64,000 bases of DNA from Micrococcaceae bacterium Sec5.8 (GTDB lineage Bacteria > Actinomycetota > Actinomycetes > Actinomycetales > Micrococcaceae). Below the pieces are notes generated by a model. It worked only from the letters and a program-made list of their open reading frames with translations. It was not told the origin of the DNA and searched no databases. Shown piece after piece: positions 62,825 through 64,000 of this stretch (position 1 is the first letter of the stretch; every line of letters begins with the position of its first letter). A program made the position numbers and the translations under genes. The stretch lies in NCBI GenBank assembly GCA_039636775.1, contig CP143429.1, positions 2,976,001-3,040,000 on the forward strand, in the 5' to 3' direction.

Positions 62825-63150
62825 TTGGCATCCTCCTCGGTCTCAACCTTTTCAGCCTTGTCGGCCTTCTTGGTTGCAGCCTTCTTGGACTTCTTCTCTT
62901 CCTTGGCTTCCACAACCGGTGCGGCAACCTCGGCACGAATGCCCAGCTCGCGCTCACGCAGAACGGTGTAGATGCGGGCGATGTCCTTCTTTACCGCGCG
63001 CAGCCGGCCGTGGTTCTCCAGCTGGCCGGTGGCGGACTGGAAACGCAGGTTGAACAGCTCTTCCTTGGCCTTACGGAGTTCCTCAACGAGTCGCTCGTTG
63101 TCGAAACCGTCCAGCTGTGCGGATGCAAGTTCCTTGGATCCTACTGACAT
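62821..63150 (-). CDS. rpmC: 50S ribosomal protein L29
   Basis: A 109-residue L29. The first 75 residues are the normal two-helix protein ([47 protein letters not shown]). The C-terminal 35 are a Lys/Ala/Glu-rich tail ([20 protein letters not shown]). Standard place between rplP and rpsQ. Confidence 0.96.
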   Translation of the reverse strand: MSVGSKELASAQLDGFDNERLVEELRKAKEELFNLRFQSATGQLENHGRLRAVKKDIARIYTVLRERELGIRAEVAAPVVEAKEEKKSKKAATKKADKAEKVETEEDAK

Positions 63151-63152
63151 TT

Positions 63153-63569
63153 CTATTCACCACCTTCGCGACGCAGAATGCGTGCTTTCAACGGGAGCTT
63201 GTGGATCGCCAGGCGCAGTGCCTCGCGAGCGACAGATTCCTCGACACCGGAGATCTCGAAGAGAACCCGGCCCGGCTTGACGTTTGAAACCCACCATTCC
63301 GGAGAACCCTTACCGGAACCCATGCGGGTTTCGGCCGGCTTCTTCGTCAGCGGACGGTCCGGGTAGATGTTGATCCAGACCTTGCCGCCACGCTTGATGT
63401 GGCGGGTCATCGCGATACGGGCAGACTCGATCTGACGGTTGGTGACGTATGCCGGGCTCAGAGCCTGGATACCCCACTCACCGAAGGAGACCTTGGTGCC
63501 GCCCGTAGCAGCGCCGGAACGACCCGGGTGGTGCTGCTTACGGTGCTTGACTCGACGTGGGATAAGCAT
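63153..63569 (-). CDS. rplP: 50S ribosomal protein L16
   Basis: A 138-residue L16: [85 protein letters not shown]. Full length, next to rpsC with the start directly after its stop. Confidence 0.97.
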   Translation of the reverse strand: MLIPRRVKHRKQHHPGRSGAATGGTKVSFGEWGIQALSPAYVTNRQIESARIAMTRHIKRGGKVWINIYPDRPLTKKPAETRMGSGKGSPEWWVSNVKPGRVLFEISGVEESVAREALRLAIHKLPLKARILRREGGE

Positions 63570-64000
63570 TTAAGCCTGTCCTCCTTCTGCAGCAGCAGGT
63601 GCTGCCTCAGTTGCCGGAGCTTCAGCAGCAACAGGTGCAGCCTCGGCCGGGCGGTCGTTACGACGACGGCGGTCACCACGGTCAGCGCCACCCGGGCGGC
63701 CCGGGCGGTCGCTGGCACCACGGCCGCGGGACGGAGCAGCAGCTGCCTGCTGAGCCAGTTCCTTGGCGGTGACGTCACCCTTGTAGATCCAGACCTTCAC
63801 GCCGATGCGGCCGAAGGTGGTCTTGGCTTCGTAGAAGCCGTAGTCGATGTTCGCACGGAGGGTGTGCAGGGGCACACGGCCTTCGCGGTAGAACTCCGAG
63901 CGGGACATTTCTGCGCCGCCCAGTCGACCCGAGCAAGCGATGCGGATGCCCTTGGCACCTGCACGCTGTGCGGACTGCATGGCCTTCTTCATCGCGCGGC
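63570..64000 (-). CDS. rpsC: 30S ribosomal protein S3, C-terminal part (runs off right edge)
   Basis: About 142 C-terminal residues are inside the window; the KH domain and N-terminus lie beyond 64000. [73 protein letters not shown] is conserved S3 sequence. The last 65 residues are an Arg/Gly- then Ala/Glu/Pro-rich tail typical of actinobacterial S3. The internal Met at 63992 is not the start, since an open frame continues upstream. Confidence 0.95.
   Translation of the reverse strand, partial: RAMKKAMQSAQRAGAKGIRIACSGRLGGAEMSRSEFYREGRVPLHTLRANIDYGFYEAKTTFGRIGVKVWIYKGDVTAKELAQQAAAAPSRGRGASDRPGRPGGADRGDRRRRNDRPAEAAPVAAEAPATEAAPAAAEGGQA

Noticed and set aside
1..64000. tRNA or rRNA genes, insertion sequences or prophage
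   Set aside because: No cloverleaf with a T-loop GTTCRANNC pattern, no rRNA sequence, no transposase, integrase or phage gene was recognised in any gap.

Overview
The window reads as a GC-rich actinobacterial chromosome, most likely a member of the Micrococcaceae close to Arthrobacter or Pseudarthrobacter. The signs are mycothiol genes (mshA with an actinobacterial-type ino1), the TreX-TreY-TreZ trehalose route, Ala/Glu/Pro-rich tails on several ribosomal proteins, frequent GTG/TTG starts, and an actinobacterial order of housekeeping genes. The genus is inferred from gene content only. No rRNA, tRNA, insertion sequence, prophage or CRISPR array was seen.

Layout. 1-7.9 kb: a truncated membrane protein, a THUMP-type methyltransferase, an AroE-like dehydrogenase, a YbdK-type carboxylate-amine ligase, then a tightly overlapping minus-strand operon alr-tsaE-tsaB-rimI-tsaD (cell wall D-Ala, tRNA t6A, ribosomal protein acetylation). 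7.9-11.4 kb: a repeat-filled gap, a PfkB kinase, a GH4 glycosidase and an acetyltransferase. 11.5-16.9 kb: mshA, fhs, a repeat-flanked AbiEi/DUF559-like gene and ino1. 17-24.5 kb: aldo/keto reductase with treZ, treY and treX. 24.5-33.2 kb: nnr, acpS, glmS, coaA, a VanY-type lipoprotein, mscL, a GT87-like membrane protein and glmM, mostly envelope and cofactor functions. 33.4-34.4 kb: rpsI-rplM.

34.7-45.9 kb is a complete Tad/Flp pilus locus (prepilin peptidase, pilin, TadE, TadG, CpaB, CpaE/TadZ, CpaF/TadA, TadB, TadC), followed by an HPt-like protein and a divergent response regulator/histidine kinase pair. 45.8-64 kb returns to the core translation cluster on the minus strand: truA, rplQ, rpoA, rpsK, rpsM, rpmJ, infA, then, after an inserted P1 peptidase and sugar-type ABC importer (50.2-54.7 kb), map, adk, secY, rplO through rplN, and rpsQ-rpmC-rplP-rpsC running off the right edge.

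Seen as a whole, the window is a conserved actinobacterial core block (S10/spc/alpha ribosomal genes to glmM-glmS-acpS-nnr-alr-tsaD) opened at several points by accessory modules: the ABC importer between map and infA, the Tad island between truA and rplM, and the trehalose/mycothiol/sugar genes between nnr and alr.

The most unexpected signals are non-coding: a perfect 19-bp inverted repeat enclosing the tadE start codon and pairing with its transmembrane Leu codons; a terminator-like hairpin just ahead of the Tad operon; an array of about seven near-palindromic GGRCATGYCC sites upstream of alr; paired long-arm hairpins on either side of a DUF559/AbiEi-like gene; and the rplQ terminator lying inside the 5' end of truA. 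All structures were found by eye and no folding energies were computed.
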